DNA of 64,000 nt from Parapedobacter lycopersici_A. GTDB lineage: Bacteria > Bacteroidota > Bacteroidia > Sphingobacteriales > Sphingobacteriaceae. Below, one piece after another: positions 27,362 through 35,907 of the stretch. The translations under genes and the position numbers were made by a program. The stretch is from contig NZ_JBEBRB010000003.1 of the NCBI RefSeq assembly GCF_040395035.1, forward strand, positions 1 to 64,000, read 5' to 3'. The notes below the pieces were generated by a model. That model saw only the letters and a list, made by a program, of their open reading frames with translations, ran no database searches and had not been told where the DNA came from. Numbering within the stretch: position 1 is the stretch's first letter; each line of letters opens with the position of its first letter.

Positions 27362-27408
27362 TACGGCTAATGATCGTGCGTATGGCTGCAAATATCCTCA
27401 ATTTAAGT

Positions 27409-27416
27409 TATTTTTG
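27409..27416 (+). promoter_or_regulatory. Bacteroidota -7 box TATTTTTG for the WbqC-like gene
   Basis: A perfect TAnnTTTG match about 48 bases upstream of the ATG at 27465. A minus-strand match TAAGTTTG (27422-27429) is 60 bases from the acyltransferase ATG, so the divergent promoters overlap. Confidence 0.5.
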
Positions 27417-27464
27417 CAGCACAAACTTAGATAAAGTTGCTTTTGCATAGATTTATTGCCGCGC

Positions 27465-28082
27465 ATGGACAATCAGCTCATTTTACCTGTATTTTATTTA
27501 CCTCCAATCGCTTACTTCAGCGCTATCGTTAAGACTGCAAAACCCATTCTACTGGAAAGATACGAGCACTATCCCAAGCAAACCTACCGAACACGCACGT
27601 CGATTTACTCCGCCAATGGGAAGCTTGACCTAATTTTGCCGGTACAAAAGGGGAGTAACGGCCATACACAGATGAAGGATGTTAAAATTAGTTATGAGGC
27701 GGATTGGCAGCGGTTACATTGGATGAGCCTACAGACAGCATACCGTAGTTCCGCTTATTTTGAATATTACGAAGATGACTTTTCGGTTTTCTATAACAAG
27801 CGTTTTGACTATCTTTTTGACTATCATGAAGCCCAGTTGAACCTGTTGCTTGCCTTATTGAAAATAGATCGGGAAATCGGTTATACACAAAGCTATCGGG
27901 AAGATTATCCACCGGCCATTGATCTACGGCAAACAATCCATCCCAAGAAAACACCGTTGCACAATGTGACGGAGCCTTACTACCAAGTGTTCGAGGGCAA
28001 ATTCGGCTTCATAGCTAATCTCAGTATAGTAGACCTGCTATTTAATCACGGGCCACAGAGTACCGATTACTTAATTGACTGA
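27465..28082 (+). CDS. WbqC-like family protein
   Basis: A 205-residue protein of the WbqC-like family, started at ATG 27465. The typical opening LPVFYLPPIAYFSAI, the ERYEHYPKQTYRTRT segment and the DLILPVQKG segment (near residue 48) are present. The family is found in polysaccharide gene clusters and in Bacteroidota core genomes; its activity is unsettled, with some members linked to sugar or amino-acid modification. It stands next to lipid and sugar transferase genes here. The last 12 bases overlap the end of the convergent relA/spoT gene. Confidence 0.75.
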   Translation: MDNQLILPVFYLPPIAYFSAIVKTAKPILLERYEHYPKQTYRTRTSIYSANGKLDLILPVQKGSNGHTQMKDVKISYEADWQRLHWMSLQTAYRSSAYFEYYEDDFSVFYNKRFDYLFDYHEAQLNLLLALLKIDREIGYTQSYREDYPPAIDLRQTIHPKKTPLHNVTEPYYQVFEGKFGFIANLSIVDLLFNHGPQSTDYLID

Positions 28083-30278
28083 GTCAAACCGTGTAATACC
28101 GGTAATACCTTTGATCTGCTTGAGGTGTTTGATTAGGTTTTCGAGATGGGCGGTATCATTGACGAAAATCATAATCGAACCCTCGAAAATACCATCGTTG
28201 CTTGAGATGGTGATGGATCGGATATTTACCCTGAAGTCATCCGAGATCACCTTGGTGATCTTGTTAACAAGACCTACGTCGTCAATCCCAACAATGTGCA
28301 GCCCGGTAAGGAAGGCTAATTCCTTCTGCGATGTCCATTTGGCCTTTACGATGCGGTATCCGTAATTGGCCATCAATTTCGCGGCATTGGGACAGTTGGT
28401 CCGATGTATTTTAATTCCTTCATTAACCGTGATAAAACCAAAAACATCATCACCGGGTATCGGATTGCAACAAGGCGATAACGTGTAGTCGATTTTCTGT
28501 AGATCGTCGCCGATCAGCAGTGTTTCATAGTCTTTTTTATTGATTTTATCTACTAACCCGCCAATATGTGAGTTGAATTGTTGGCCATTCTGTTGCTCTA
28601 CACTTTTTTCATTTAGTGCAAACTCCTTGAGGTTCCGGATGTCGATCTCACCCTTCGCCACATTATAAAACAGATCCTGTGAAGAATGAAACTTGAAATA
28701 CATCGTCAATTTATTGATGTTTTCGGTGTTGTAGGTGATCTTCAGCGACTTGAGTTTGCGCTCGAGGATCTCCTTTCCATCTTCAGCTATTCGTCGTTTT
28801 TCTTCTTTGAGTGCCGATTTGATCTTGGATTTTGCCTTCGCTGTTACGACAAAATTCAGCCAGTCTTCTTTGGGCGTTTGCTTGCTCGAAGTAATAATCT
28901 CCACTTGATCGCCGTTCTGCAGCCGGTGGCTCAGGGGGACCAGCTTGTGGTTGACTTTGGCACCAATACAGCTGGCGCCGAGGTCCGAGTGAATTTCAAA
29001 GGCAAAATCAAGTGCCGTAGCATCGTGCGGTAGCTGAATAAGCGCGCCTTTCGGCGTAAAGATAAAAATCTCGTCCGAAAACAGGTTCATCTTGAAATCG
29101 TCGAGAAAATCCATCGCATTAGGCTCCGGATTGCTTAAAATTTCCCGGACCTTCTGTATCCATTGATCCAATCCGCTATCCGAGTTGGATTCTTTATATT
29201 TCCAGTGTGCAGCAAACCCTTTTTCCGCGATTTCATTCATCCGGACGGTGCGAATCTGCACCTCTACCCACTGACCTTTGGGTCCCATCACGGTCGTGTG
29301 CAGTGACTCGTAACCGTTGGCTTTGGGTGAAGAAATCCAATCGCGTAGGCGATCGGGATTAGGTCGGTATAAATCGGTAACAATGGAGTACGCTTTCCAG
29401 CAGTCAGCCTTTTCGTTCTCCTGCTCGGAATCAATGATTACCCGGATTGCGAACAAATCATACACTTCCTCAAAGGGAATTGATTTTTTACGCATTTTAT
29501 TCCATATGGAAAAGATGGATTTAGGACGTCCGAATACCTGTGCTTTGATTCCCTGTTCGTGCAGAATTTCCTTAATCGGCTCAATGAAATTATGGACAAA
29601 TCGCTCCCGCTCGGCCTTTTTTTCATTCAGTTTTCTTGCAATGAACTTATAGGTATCCGGATCCGTATATTTCATGGACAGGTCTTCCAACTCGGATTTG
29701 ATCGCATACAGACCCAGCCGGTGGGCCAGGGGAGCATACAGATAGGAAGTTTCTGATGCAATCTTCAACTGCTTATCCCGGGGCATGAAATCCATCGTAC
29801 GCATGTTGTGGAGGCGGTCTGCCAGTTTGATCAGGATTACCCGGACGTCGTCTGCAAGCGTAAGTAGCATCTTCCGGAAGTTTTCGGCCTGCATGGAACT
29901 GTTAGGGTCAAATATTCCTGATATCTTTGTCAGTCCGTCAATGATCCGCGTCACCTTTTTGCCAAATTCCCGTTCAATGTCTTCGAGTGTAATGTCGGTG
30001 TCCTCCACCACATCATGCAGCAGCGCGCATACGATGGATGTGGTGCCTAGCCCAATCTCCTCAGCGGCAATCTGTGCGACGGCGATCGGGTGATAAATAT
30101 ATGGTTCGCCCGATTTACGGCGCATATCTTTATGGCTTTCCAGCGCCATGTCAAAGGCCCGACGGATCATCTGTTTGTCACCCCGTTGCAGCGTAGGTTT
30201 GCAGGCGCGCAACAATGCCCGGTACCGCTTGCGGATTTCTTTACTCTCTGCTTCTAAATCAATCACCAATTCTTTCAT
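28071..30278 (-). CDS. rel: Bifunctional (p)ppGpp synthetase/hydrolase
   Basis: A 735-residue RelA/SpoT homologue. Order: HD hydrolase domain (about residues 45-190) with intact LLHDVVEDTD and ADRLHNMRT, synthetase domain (about 235-350) with RLRDWISSPKANGYESLHT and EVQIRT, TGS domain (about 390-460), a zinc-finger/helical part with CCNPIPGDD near 600, and a C-terminal ACT domain (about 660-735). Both catalytic centres look intact, so it should make and degrade the alarmone and set the stringent response. Length is normal. Convergent with the WbqC-like gene, with a 12-base overlap of the ends. Confidence 0.95.
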   Translation of the reverse strand: MKELVIDLEAESKEIRKRYRALLRACKPTLQRGDKQMIRRAFDMALESHKDMRRKSGEPYIYHPIAVAQIAAEEIGLGTTSIVCALLHDVVEDTDITLEDIEREFGKKVTRIIDGLTKISGIFDPNSSMQAENFRKMLLTLADDVRVILIKLADRLHNMRTMDFMPRDKQLKIASETSYLYAPLAHRLGLYAIKSELEDLSMKYTDPDTYKFIARKLNEKKAERERFVHNFIEPIKEILHEQGIKAQVFGRPKSIFSIWNKMRKKSIPFEEVYDLFAIRVIIDSEQENEKADCWKAYSIVTDLYRPNPDRLRDWISSPKANGYESLHTTVMGPKGQWVEVQIRTVRMNEIAEKGFAAHWKYKESNSDSGLDQWIQKVREILSNPEPNAMDFLDDFKMNLFSDEIFIFTPKGALIQLPHDATALDFAFEIHSDLGASCIGAKVNHKLVPLSHRLQNGDQVEIITSSKQTPKEDWLNFVVTAKAKSKIKSALKEEKRRIAEDGKEILERKLKSLKITYNTENINKLTMYFKFHSSQDLFYNVAKGEIDIRNLKEFALNEKSVEQQNGQQFNSHIGGLVDKINKKDYETLLIGDDLQKIDYTLSPCCNPIPGDDVFGFITVNEGIKIHRTNCPNAAKLMANYGYRIVKAKWTSQKELAFLTGLHIVGIDDVGLVNKITKVISDDFRVNIRSITISSNDGIFEGSIMIFVNDTAHLENLIKHLKQIKGITGITRFDSVN

Positions 30279-30313
30279 ACAGATCGCCTTATCTTTTTAT
30301 AACGTACAATTCC

Positions 30314-30321
30314 TATATTTG
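30314..30321 (+). promoter_or_regulatory. Bacteroidota -7 box TATATTTG for the DUF4294 gene
   Basis: A perfect TAnnTTTG match in the 135-base gap between the divergent rel and DUF4294 genes, about 93 bases from the ATG at 30414. Confidence 0.5.
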
Positions 30322-30413
30322 TATAGCCGTATTTATTGGACTGCATTTTGCTGAGTCCGTTTAATTCAGATAAATATACGGAATTTGTCGGTGATTTTAA
30401 AACAAGGGTTCCC

Positions 30414-31034
30414 ATGAATCTGTCTGCTTTGTTGATTTTTTGTGGCGGACTGCTGTGCAGTATCGATGCGGTGGCCCAGGACACCGCTGCTGCAGATTCA
30501 GCCGTGCAGTCGGGTAGCCAGTTGGTACGCACTACGGTGACCGATGGCGAGCCGATGCCCTGGATGCGGATCCCGGAGGTACAGGTGGTGCGGAAACGTA
30601 TTTTTAGAAGTCCTGAAGATAAGGCACGTTACATGCGTTTGCGTTATAATGTCATCAAAGTATTACCCTATGCCCGTTATGCGCAGCGGCGGTATGAACA
30701 ACTTTATCGTGATCTGGCGATGACCAGCAGCAGGCGTGAGCAGAAGCTGCTGGTGAAAGCGTGCGAAAAGGAAATTAAAGATATGTTCAATCGGGAAGTG
30801 AAAAAAATGACTATTTCACAGGGCGAAATTCTGATCAAATTGATTGACCGGCAGACGGGCAACTCCAGCTACGAGGTAGTGCGTGAATTACGGGGCGGAT
30901 TTACCGCCTTCTTTTACCAGTCAATCGCGAGGGTATTTGGACATAACCTTAAAAGTAAATACAATGTGGACGAGGAGTATGAAATAGAAAACATCATCCG
31001 CAGCCTGGAACACCCATCATCCCGGTATTTTTAA
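30414..31034 (+). CDS. DUF4294 exported protein
   Basis: A 206-residue protein started at ATG 30414, which exposes a signal peptide (LSALLIFCGGLLCSIDAVAQ). The rest matches the Bacteroidota family DUF4294: a charged helical region rich in Tyr and Arg (ARYMRLRYNVIKVLPYARYA), then KEIKDMFNREVKKMT, QGEILIKLIDRQTGNSSY and ELRGGFTAFFYQ. No function is known for the family. Its conserved Arg/Tyr pattern and export suggest a periplasmic role. It is followed after 51 bases by bshB1 with its own promoter. Confidence 0.8.
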   Translation: MNLSALLIFCGGLLCSIDAVAQDTAAADSAVQSGSQLVRTTVTDGEPMPWMRIPEVQVVRKRIFRSPEDKARYMRLRYNVIKVLPYARYAQRRYEQLYRDLAMTSSRREQKLLVKACEKEIKDMFNREVKKMTISQGEILIKLIDRQTGNSSYEVVRELRGGFTAFFYQSIARVFGHNLKSKYNVDEEYEIENIIRSLEHPSSRYF

Positions 31035-31045
31035 TCCGGTTATCG

Positions 31046-31053
31046 TATCTTTG
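31046..31053 (+). promoter_or_regulatory. Bacteroidota -7 box TATCTTTG for bshB1
   Basis: A perfect match 32 bases upstream of the bshB1 ATG, in the short gap after the DUF4294 gene. Confidence 0.6.
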
Positions 31054-31085
31054 CGCACGGTAACGTAATACTTAAGCACACATAC

Positions 31086-31826
31086 ATGAGTGAGATTCAT
31101 CCCAAACTAGCTATATTGGTTATCACCGTACATCCAGATGATGCCGAATTGGGCTGTGGCGGTACCATCCTGAAACACGTGGCTATGGGCCATAAGGTCG
31201 GCATTGTCGATCTGACCCGCGGCGAACTCGGTACCCGCGGCACACCAGAAATGCGGGCGGAGGAAGCCTCTGCTGCGGGCAGGATACTTGGCTTGCATGC
31301 CCGCGAGAACCTAGGCATGCGTGATGGTTTTTTTAGCAATGACGAACAGCACCAGCTGGAGGTAGTCCGCGCAATACGCCGATACCGCCCGGAGATTATA
31401 ATTACCAATGCGCTGCATGATCGGCATCCGGATCATGGGCGGGCTGGCGACCTCGTTAACGATGCCACGTTCTTGGCTGGTCTGCGGAAAGTGGAAACGG
31501 AGGAAGACAACGGGCAGCCACAAGCACCCCATCGTCCGGGCTTGCTACTTCAGCTGATTCAGGACCGCTATATCAAACCGGATATTGCTGTTGACGTAAG
31601 TGAATACTGGCAGCAGAAAATCCAGGCAATACAGGCGTATAAGTCACAGTTTCATCATGCCGGATATCATGTAGATGAGCCGGAAACCTACATTTCCCGG
31701 CCGGATTTTATGGAGTATATCGAAGCCCGTGCCAGGGAATACGGTAAATATATCGGTGCCCGTTATGCCGAAGGATATACCTGTCGCAGGCTACTGGGCG
31801 TCGATGATCTGTTTGCACTGAAATAA
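31086..31826 (+). CDS. bshB1: Bacillithiol biosynthesis deacetylase BshB1
   Basis: A 246-residue LmbE-type zinc deacetylase. The metal motif HPDDAELG (residues 17-24) and the second site HDRHPDHGRAGDLV (about 110-123) are intact, and the segment GELGTRGTPEMRAEEA is typical of BshB1. It removes acetyl from N-acetylglucosaminyl malate, the second step of bacillithiol synthesis, so the cell is expected to use bacillithiol as its low-molecular-weight thiol. bshA and bshC are not in the window, as is usual for scattered bsh genes in Bacteroidota. Confidence 0.93.
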   Translation: MSEIHPKLAILVITVHPDDAELGCGGTILKHVAMGHKVGIVDLTRGELGTRGTPEMRAEEASAAGRILGLHARENLGMRDGFFSNDEQHQLEVVRAIRRYRPEIIITNALHDRHPDHGRAGDLVNDATFLAGLRKVETEEDNGQPQAPHRPGLLLQLIQDRYIKPDIAVDVSEYWQQKIQAIQAYKSQFHHAGYHVDEPETYISRPDFMEYIEARAREYGKYIGARYAEGYTCRRLLGVDDLFALK

Positions 31827-31878
31827 ATCAACATAGACTTCCCGATAGGAAAATAAGGTAGGGGAGTGGAGTTACACA

Positions 31879-32205
31879 TTATACGGCAAAGCTCTCGCCA
31901 CAGGCACACGTACGCGACGCATTGGGATTATGGAATTCAAATCCCTTACCCGTCAGTCCGTCTGAATAATCGAGCTCGGTGCCGGCGAGATACAGATAGG
32001 ATTTGATATCCAAGCAAATACTAATGCCTTTGTCTTCGAATAACTGATCGCCCTTTTTTTCCTCATTGTCAAAATGAAGCTTATAGCTTAAGCCCGAACA
32101 GCCACCGCTCTCCACTGCTACGCGTACGAAGTAGGAATCGTCGTAGTTTTCATTGCGCATGATATCCAAAATGCGTGCTTTAGCCTTTTCTGTTACGGTA
32201 ACCAT
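31879..32205 (-). CDS. A-type iron-sulfur carrier (IscA/HesB family)
   Basis: A 108-residue HesB/IscA/ErpA-type protein. The three ligand cysteines are in SGGCSGLSY (near residue 36) and the C-terminal TCACGESF (CxC, near 101-103). It carries Fe-S clusters or iron to target proteins. Length is typical. A near-consensus -7 box (GATCTTTG, minus strand, about 30 bases upstream) may drive it. It stands alone here, not in an isc or suf operon; which A-type subfamily it belongs to cannot be fixed by eye. Confidence 0.9.
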   Translation of the reverse strand: MVTVTEKAKARILDIMRNENYDDSYFVRVAVESGGCSGLSYKLHFDNEEKKGDQLFEDKGISICLDIKSYLYLAGTELDYSDGLTGKGFEFHNPNASRTCACGESFAV

Positions 32206-32354
32206 GATTTCTAATTTAAATCCCTATGATTAATGACAAAGATCGGCATATTCATTAACTATTGCAAAAATGTGCGTTTATGGGATGTCATTTTTTGGAC
32301 GCTTCGATAGTGAATATGGAAATAAGATAAATCTATGCGGAAATAGATTGACAA

Positions 32355-32373
32355 GACTGGCTATAAGCCAGTC
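32355..32373. repeat. Short perfect hairpin next to the terminator
   Basis: GACTGGCT at 32355-32362 and AGCCAGTC at 32366-32373 form an 8-bp perfect stem with an ATA loop. It follows the minus-strand terminator hairpin by six bases, so the gap of 276 bases between the A-type carrier and the copper locus holds two stems in tandem. Confidence 0.6.
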
Positions 32374-32417
32374 AAAAAACACTGTACACCCATTGGGATA
32401 AAGCGGGGTGTACAGTG
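32374..32417 (-). terminator. Strong terminator of the MbnP/MbnH locus
   Basis: A 12-bp perfect inverted repeat, CACTGTACACCC (32380-32391) with GGGTGTACAGTG (32406-32417), is followed on the minus strand by six T (32374-32379). It lies 64 bases after the stop of the last gene of the copper-type locus and ends that transcript. Confidence 0.8.
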
Positions 32418-32481
32418 TAAGCGATTGTAATCCGTCACCGGATTTGGCGCACTTCCTTGTGATTACGCCGGCGAGGCGGAA

Positions 32482-33417
32482 TCAGAATGCAAACGATGCA
32501 TGTGCCATCCACCGGTTTCCGGCGATAGCCCGGCCATCGGCCAAATGCTGGTCAAGCAGCAATTGATGGTTCGCACCGAGAGATAGTCTGCCGGCATTCA
32601 GTTCCAGGCCGATAATGCCGGTAGTTGCATATCCACCGGATTGTGCAACCGGATAGCGTTTCTGTGTCTCGTCTTTTTCCTGTGTTTCATACATAATTCC
32701 CGCATTGGGCGCAATGCGTAGACGATTCTGAATATTAAACTTGTAATAGAAGAGGGCGTTTGCGGTGAGTTTGTTGCCGTAACGATATGCATAGTTGTTT
32801 TCTGTGTTGATTTTGTAGCTCGCATTTACATTCAACCCCAGGTCCATTAACCGGATATCATAGGCCAGGTTAGCCATGAAATCGGTGCTGGCGGTACCCA
32901 GCTGAAAATTGTTAGGCGAATCCTGTGAAGTATTGGTCCGTTCACTGTTATCGTACCGTCCCGTAGGTGTTTTTATTCCAATGCCCGCCCAAAGGGAGTG
33001 GATTAAGATTTTATTGTCTGAAGTGCCTGTTAGCTGTTCAAATACTTTGTAATAGCCCATTAATGCCACATCGCCCAAGCCACTTTTCTCGCCTGCCTCC
33101 CCGCCTCCAGGTATTTCCCGGCGATTGAAATTATAAGGGATAATAGCCATTGCCCGCCAGCGGGTGCCAAAATTCCAGGCTCCCCAGAGTTCGTAACTTT
33201 GATAGCTTTCGTCAGCCGTAAGGGGCGTCCGGTTTCCTGATGGACCCAGATGCGTTGTGAGCGGCCGGTGTTGATAACGTAGCCCCACGAACCGCTTGTT
33301 GAAGTCGGGCAGAATGCCAAGATAGTATGTGCCTACGCCACATCCGCAGATATCGCACGCAAGAGCAGGGCGCAACGCTGCCAGGCAAAGTAAGAACGTG
33401 ATAATGATATGTTTCAT
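32482..33417 (-). CDS. Outer-membrane-like protein with N-terminal CDICGCG motif
   Basis: A 311-residue protein. A signal peptide ends at ALA20, which would leave Cys21 as the first mature residue, followed by the motif CDICGCG (Cys21, Cys24, Cys26). The rest is rich in alternating polar/aromatic strands and ends in HASFAF with a terminal Phe, the mark of an outer-membrane beta-barrel. It ends the minus-strand set MbnP-MbnH-this gene, 11 bases after MbnH. In similar Bacteroidota loci this kind of protein accompanies MbnP/MbnH; I infer a copper entry or display role, with the cysteine motif as a candidate metal site. No function is established. Confidence 0.75.
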   Translation of the reverse strand: MKHIIITFLLCLAALRPALACDICGCGVGTYYLGILPDFNKRFVGLRYQHRPLTTHLGPSGNRTPLTADESYQSYELWGAWNFGTRWRAMAIIPYNFNRREIPGGGEAGEKSGLGDVALMGYYKVFEQLTGTSDNKILIHSLWAGIGIKTPTGRYDNSERTNTSQDSPNNFQLGTASTDFMANLAYDIRLMDLGLNVNASYKINTENNYAYRYGNKLTANALFYYKFNIQNRLRIAPNAGIMYETQEKDETQKRYPVAQSGGYATTGIIGLELNAGRLSLGANHQLLLDQHLADGRAIAGNRWMAHASFAF

Positions 33418-33428
33418 GATAATAATTT

Positions 33429-34496
33429 TTAATTTCCGATCCCCAAAAGGGGATCGGTTACGAATTTTTCGTCATTAAGGGTTTGCAAAAAAGCGAGGAG
33501 GTCCGTCTTTTCTGCTTCGGAAAGTACAATACCCCGTGTCCCGTCGGGATTTCGCAACAGCGGATCAAGGTTGGGGGTCTCCCGCACTTCGCGGCGATAG
33601 TGCGCAATTACGGCCTCTAATGTAAGCAGTCTGCCATCGTGCATATACGGTGCGGTATATTTCAGGTTCCGCAGACTGGGTACCTTAAATGTATAGCTAT
33701 CCGCGCCGTTAAGCGTAATCATATACCGTCCCTGATCATTAATGGGATTCGGCCCCAGTCCGTTGTCCCGGAACGACTGGTCGGTAAACAATGGTTCCGC
33801 ATGACAACTTGCGCAATGTTGCTGATAGACGGCATAACCTGCCTGCTCATCGGCAGTGAAGGTTGTGTGATCTTCACCACGCATGACTTTATCGTATTTT
33901 GCATTGCTGCTCACCGCCATCAGCATAAACTGCGATAACGCTTTCAGGAAATTTGCGGTGCTGATTTCCGGACTGCCGAATGCCTTTTCGAACAACCGGG
34001 GGTACAGTGTATGCTTGCGGAGTTTAGCCAATACATTGACGACCGACTCATCCATTTCCACCGGATTTTCAATGGGGGCGATAGCCAGCATATCCAAGTG
34101 GAACACCCCGCCATCCCAAAAGAAATTTTTGTTCCAGGCCAGATTCATGATCGGCGGTGCATTCCGGGTACCCAGTTTGTCATCTATTCCGTGACTTACG
34201 TCATGACCGTGATGGGTAAACGCGGACGACTGAATGTGACAACTCGCACACGAGATGGTGTTATTACGCGATAACAACGGATCGTGGAATAACTTCCTTC
34301 CCAGTTCGAAACCTGCCTGATTGATTGGGTTAGCATTCAAGTCGTATACCGGTTCGGGAAAGTTGGCAGGTTTTTTAAACCCGCTAAACCAATCAGGAGC
34401 AACGTCAGCAGCCTTGTTACAAGCTACAGCACAGGCGAGCACCAGGCAAAGCATAGCGAATGGCCTACCTGTTAATCGACTATTCATGTGTGCCAT
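33429..34496 (-). CDS. MbnH-like dihaem cytochrome c peroxidase family lipoprotein
   Basis: A 355-residue protein of the bacterial dihaem peroxidase/MauG superfamily with two haem c sites, CASCH at 83-87 and CASCH at 228-232. A lipobox-like LACAVAC places the anchor at Cys26. The segments ELGRKLFHDPLLSRNNT and RNAPPIMNLAWNKNFFWDGG are family hallmarks. MbnH members use their two haems to oxidise a Trp of the partner MbnP to kynurenine. The gene overlaps the end of the MbnP-like gene by 17 bases (ATG 34487 would shorten this to eight), so the two are translationally coupled, which supports the MbnH reading over a plain peroxide-detoxifying enzyme. Confidence 0.85.
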   Translation of the reverse strand: MAHMNSRLTGRPFAMLCLVLACAVACNKAADVAPDWFSGFKKPANFPEPVYDLNANPINQAGFELGRKLFHDPLLSRNNTISCASCHIQSSAFTHHGHDVSHGIDDKLGTRNAPPIMNLAWNKNFFWDGGVFHLDMLAIAPIENPVEMDESVVNVLAKLRKHTLYPRLFEKAFGSPEISTANFLKALSQFMLMAVSSNAKYDKVMRGEDHTTFTADEQAGYAVYQQHCASCHAEPLFTDQSFRDNGLGPNPINDQGRYMITLNGADSYTFKVPSLRNLKYTAPYMHDGRLLTLEAVIAHYRREVRETPNLDPLLRNPDGTRGIVLSEAEKTDLLAFLQTLNDEKFVTDPLLGIGN

Positions 34497-35328
34497 TCAA
34501 CGGTTCAAAATTGTGTGTATGGTCATGCGAAAACATAGCCTGATAGTTATTGGCAATGAGGGCGCTGTAATCACCAAACATCACAGTTGGATTTTCGGCT
34601 AGGCTAACGGTTGTACTTCCGTTGAAAACCTTCGCGAGATCAACGAAAAGGTGGATATTGCTACTGAGTCTCTGCCGGACATTGGCGGTGCCTGCGTGTT
34701 TCAGATCGAGCGATACCGTCTTGATATTATTCAAAGTCGGCGCATCATAACCGCCAAATCCACCGATATGATAGCGGTATCGGTGTTGTCCGGTGGGGTC
34801 GCCTTCAAGGTCAACCGCCGGGGAACTGCCTTCCATTTTAAAGAATATATAACCGCTGTTCCACGACCAGTACATGCCACCGCCGTTATGATCGCCGGCA
34901 GGGTCAAGCACTCCCGTTCGGTCTTCTACGGGCATGGTACTGCGTAGGCTATCTACCCCCAATAGGAACGTCAATTGGGTATAGTCACCTTCCGGTACCT
35001 CAAGATTCACAAACTGGCTTTCGGCAACCGACGCGTCGATGAGGAAATAGCTCTTTTCTTGGGGCACGGTGTAAGTACGTCCGTCGGCTGTGCTGATTTT
35101 GACATTACTGACGTAATACTTCAATAGATCAACTGTAAACAATTCGCTGGCTGCATTGGTATATTCGCCACTACCGAGTTGCAGCTTTTTGTCGCCCACG
35201 ATATGATCAAACTTCAGCTGCAGATTGCCTGTCAGTTGTTGGTCGGGTGCAGGCCCTTCTTTCTTGCTGCAGGAACTGAATGATAAAACACCTAAGGTTA
35301 ATACAATGAGATATTGATAAGCTTTCAT
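34480..35328 (-). CDS. MbnP-like copper-site lipoprotein
   Basis: A 282-residue lipoprotein started at ATG 35328, which puts the lipobox FSSC at Cys20. It matches the MbnP-like family by GNLQLKFDHIVG near residue 34, FLLGVDSLRS near 121 and DPAGDHNGGGMYWSWNSGYIF near 142. The only two Trp in the protein are W154 and W156, within that last segment, so they are the candidates for kynurenine conversion by MbnH. A His-rich tail (His268, His270, His272) may add ligands. Anchored in a membrane facing the periplasm, it should bind Cu(I). The identity is by family pattern; copper binding here is inferred. Confidence 0.82.
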   Translation of the reverse strand: MKAYQYLIVLTLGVLSFSSCSKKEGPAPDQQLTGNLQLKFDHIVGDKKLQLGSGEYTNAASELFTVDLLKYYVSNVKISTADGRTYTVPQEKSYFLIDASVAESQFVNLEVPEGDYTQLTFLLGVDSLRSTMPVEDRTGVLDPAGDHNGGGMYWSWNSGYIFFKMEGSSPAVDLEGDPTGQHRYRYHIGGFGGYDAPTLNNIKTVSLDLKHAGTANVRQRLSSNIHLFVDLAKVFNGSTTVSLAENPTVMFGDYSALIANNYQAMFSHDHTHNFEPLNGTHE

Positions 35329-35425
35329 TTTGCTGTTATTTGTTATTCCGATAATTTGTTTATTCACAGGATGCCCGGTATAGAACAGCAATTGCTCCAT
35401 ACGATGGGATTTGTAATTGTATTAA

Positions 35426-35836
35426 TTACCCTGCAATTGGGGGGCGGAAAACATCAGCGTCGGGGAGGAAAGAATAAGGAGTTAGTGCATGAGGGAAACG
35501 ACGTATGGCCTTTTCACCGAAGTCAATTGGCGTGATGCGGTAATACTGTACAATAAAAGCGGGGATTTCGAGTTTCAAAGCTCCCGAAGTTCCCTGGTTA
35601 GTTTCTTTTCGGTCTGAATCATCCAGGTTCCGTAGTTTCTGTGCCAAAATGCATTTGCCGTTGCAATGTAGTTCAGGTTTATCCCGGTTGATGCACAGGT
35701 TAGCTACAATAGATGTGCGGTTCACCTCATACCAGGCAAATACACCAAGGCTACCCAAGCATTGGTACACCAACGACAATAGCAGTAAAAATGCGACGGG
35801 GGTTTTCAATCCGCGTAAAATGAACTGAACGAACAA
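35426..35836 (-). CDS. Small membrane protein with C-x9-C-x3-C motif (paralogue B)
   Basis: A 136-residue protein from a TTG at 35836; no ATG exists in frame, and a second TTG at 35809 would give a neater 127-residue protein with an N-terminal membrane helix (residues about 13-35). After the helix comes Cys48-x9-Cys58-x3-Cys62 with Asn-Arg soon after the first Cys and a Lys-Leu soon after the last, then a polar linker and the C-terminal tail FRPPIAG. The upstream gene encodes a protein with the same motif, spacing and tail. I do not recognise the family. Position next to MbnP suggests a periplasmic thiol protein for copper. Start uncertain. Confidence 0.65.
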   Translation of the reverse strand: MFVQFILRGLKTPVAFLLLLSLVYQCLGSLGVFAWYEVNRTSIVANLCINRDKPELHCNGKCILAQKLRNLDDSDRKETNQGTSGALKLEIPAFIVQYYRITPIDFGEKAIRRFPHALTPYSFLPDADVFRPPIAG

Positions 35837-35907
35837 AGCGTTCCACTTAAAACAAAAATTAATGAGTGCTGCATGCAGCCGGGCATGCGATGATAGAGGT
35901 TGTGAGA

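Noticed and set aside
33429..34496. Plain cytochrome c peroxidase for peroxide defence
   Set aside because: Possible by superfamily, but the coding overlap with an MbnP-like gene and the lipoprotein anchor favour the MbnH reading.
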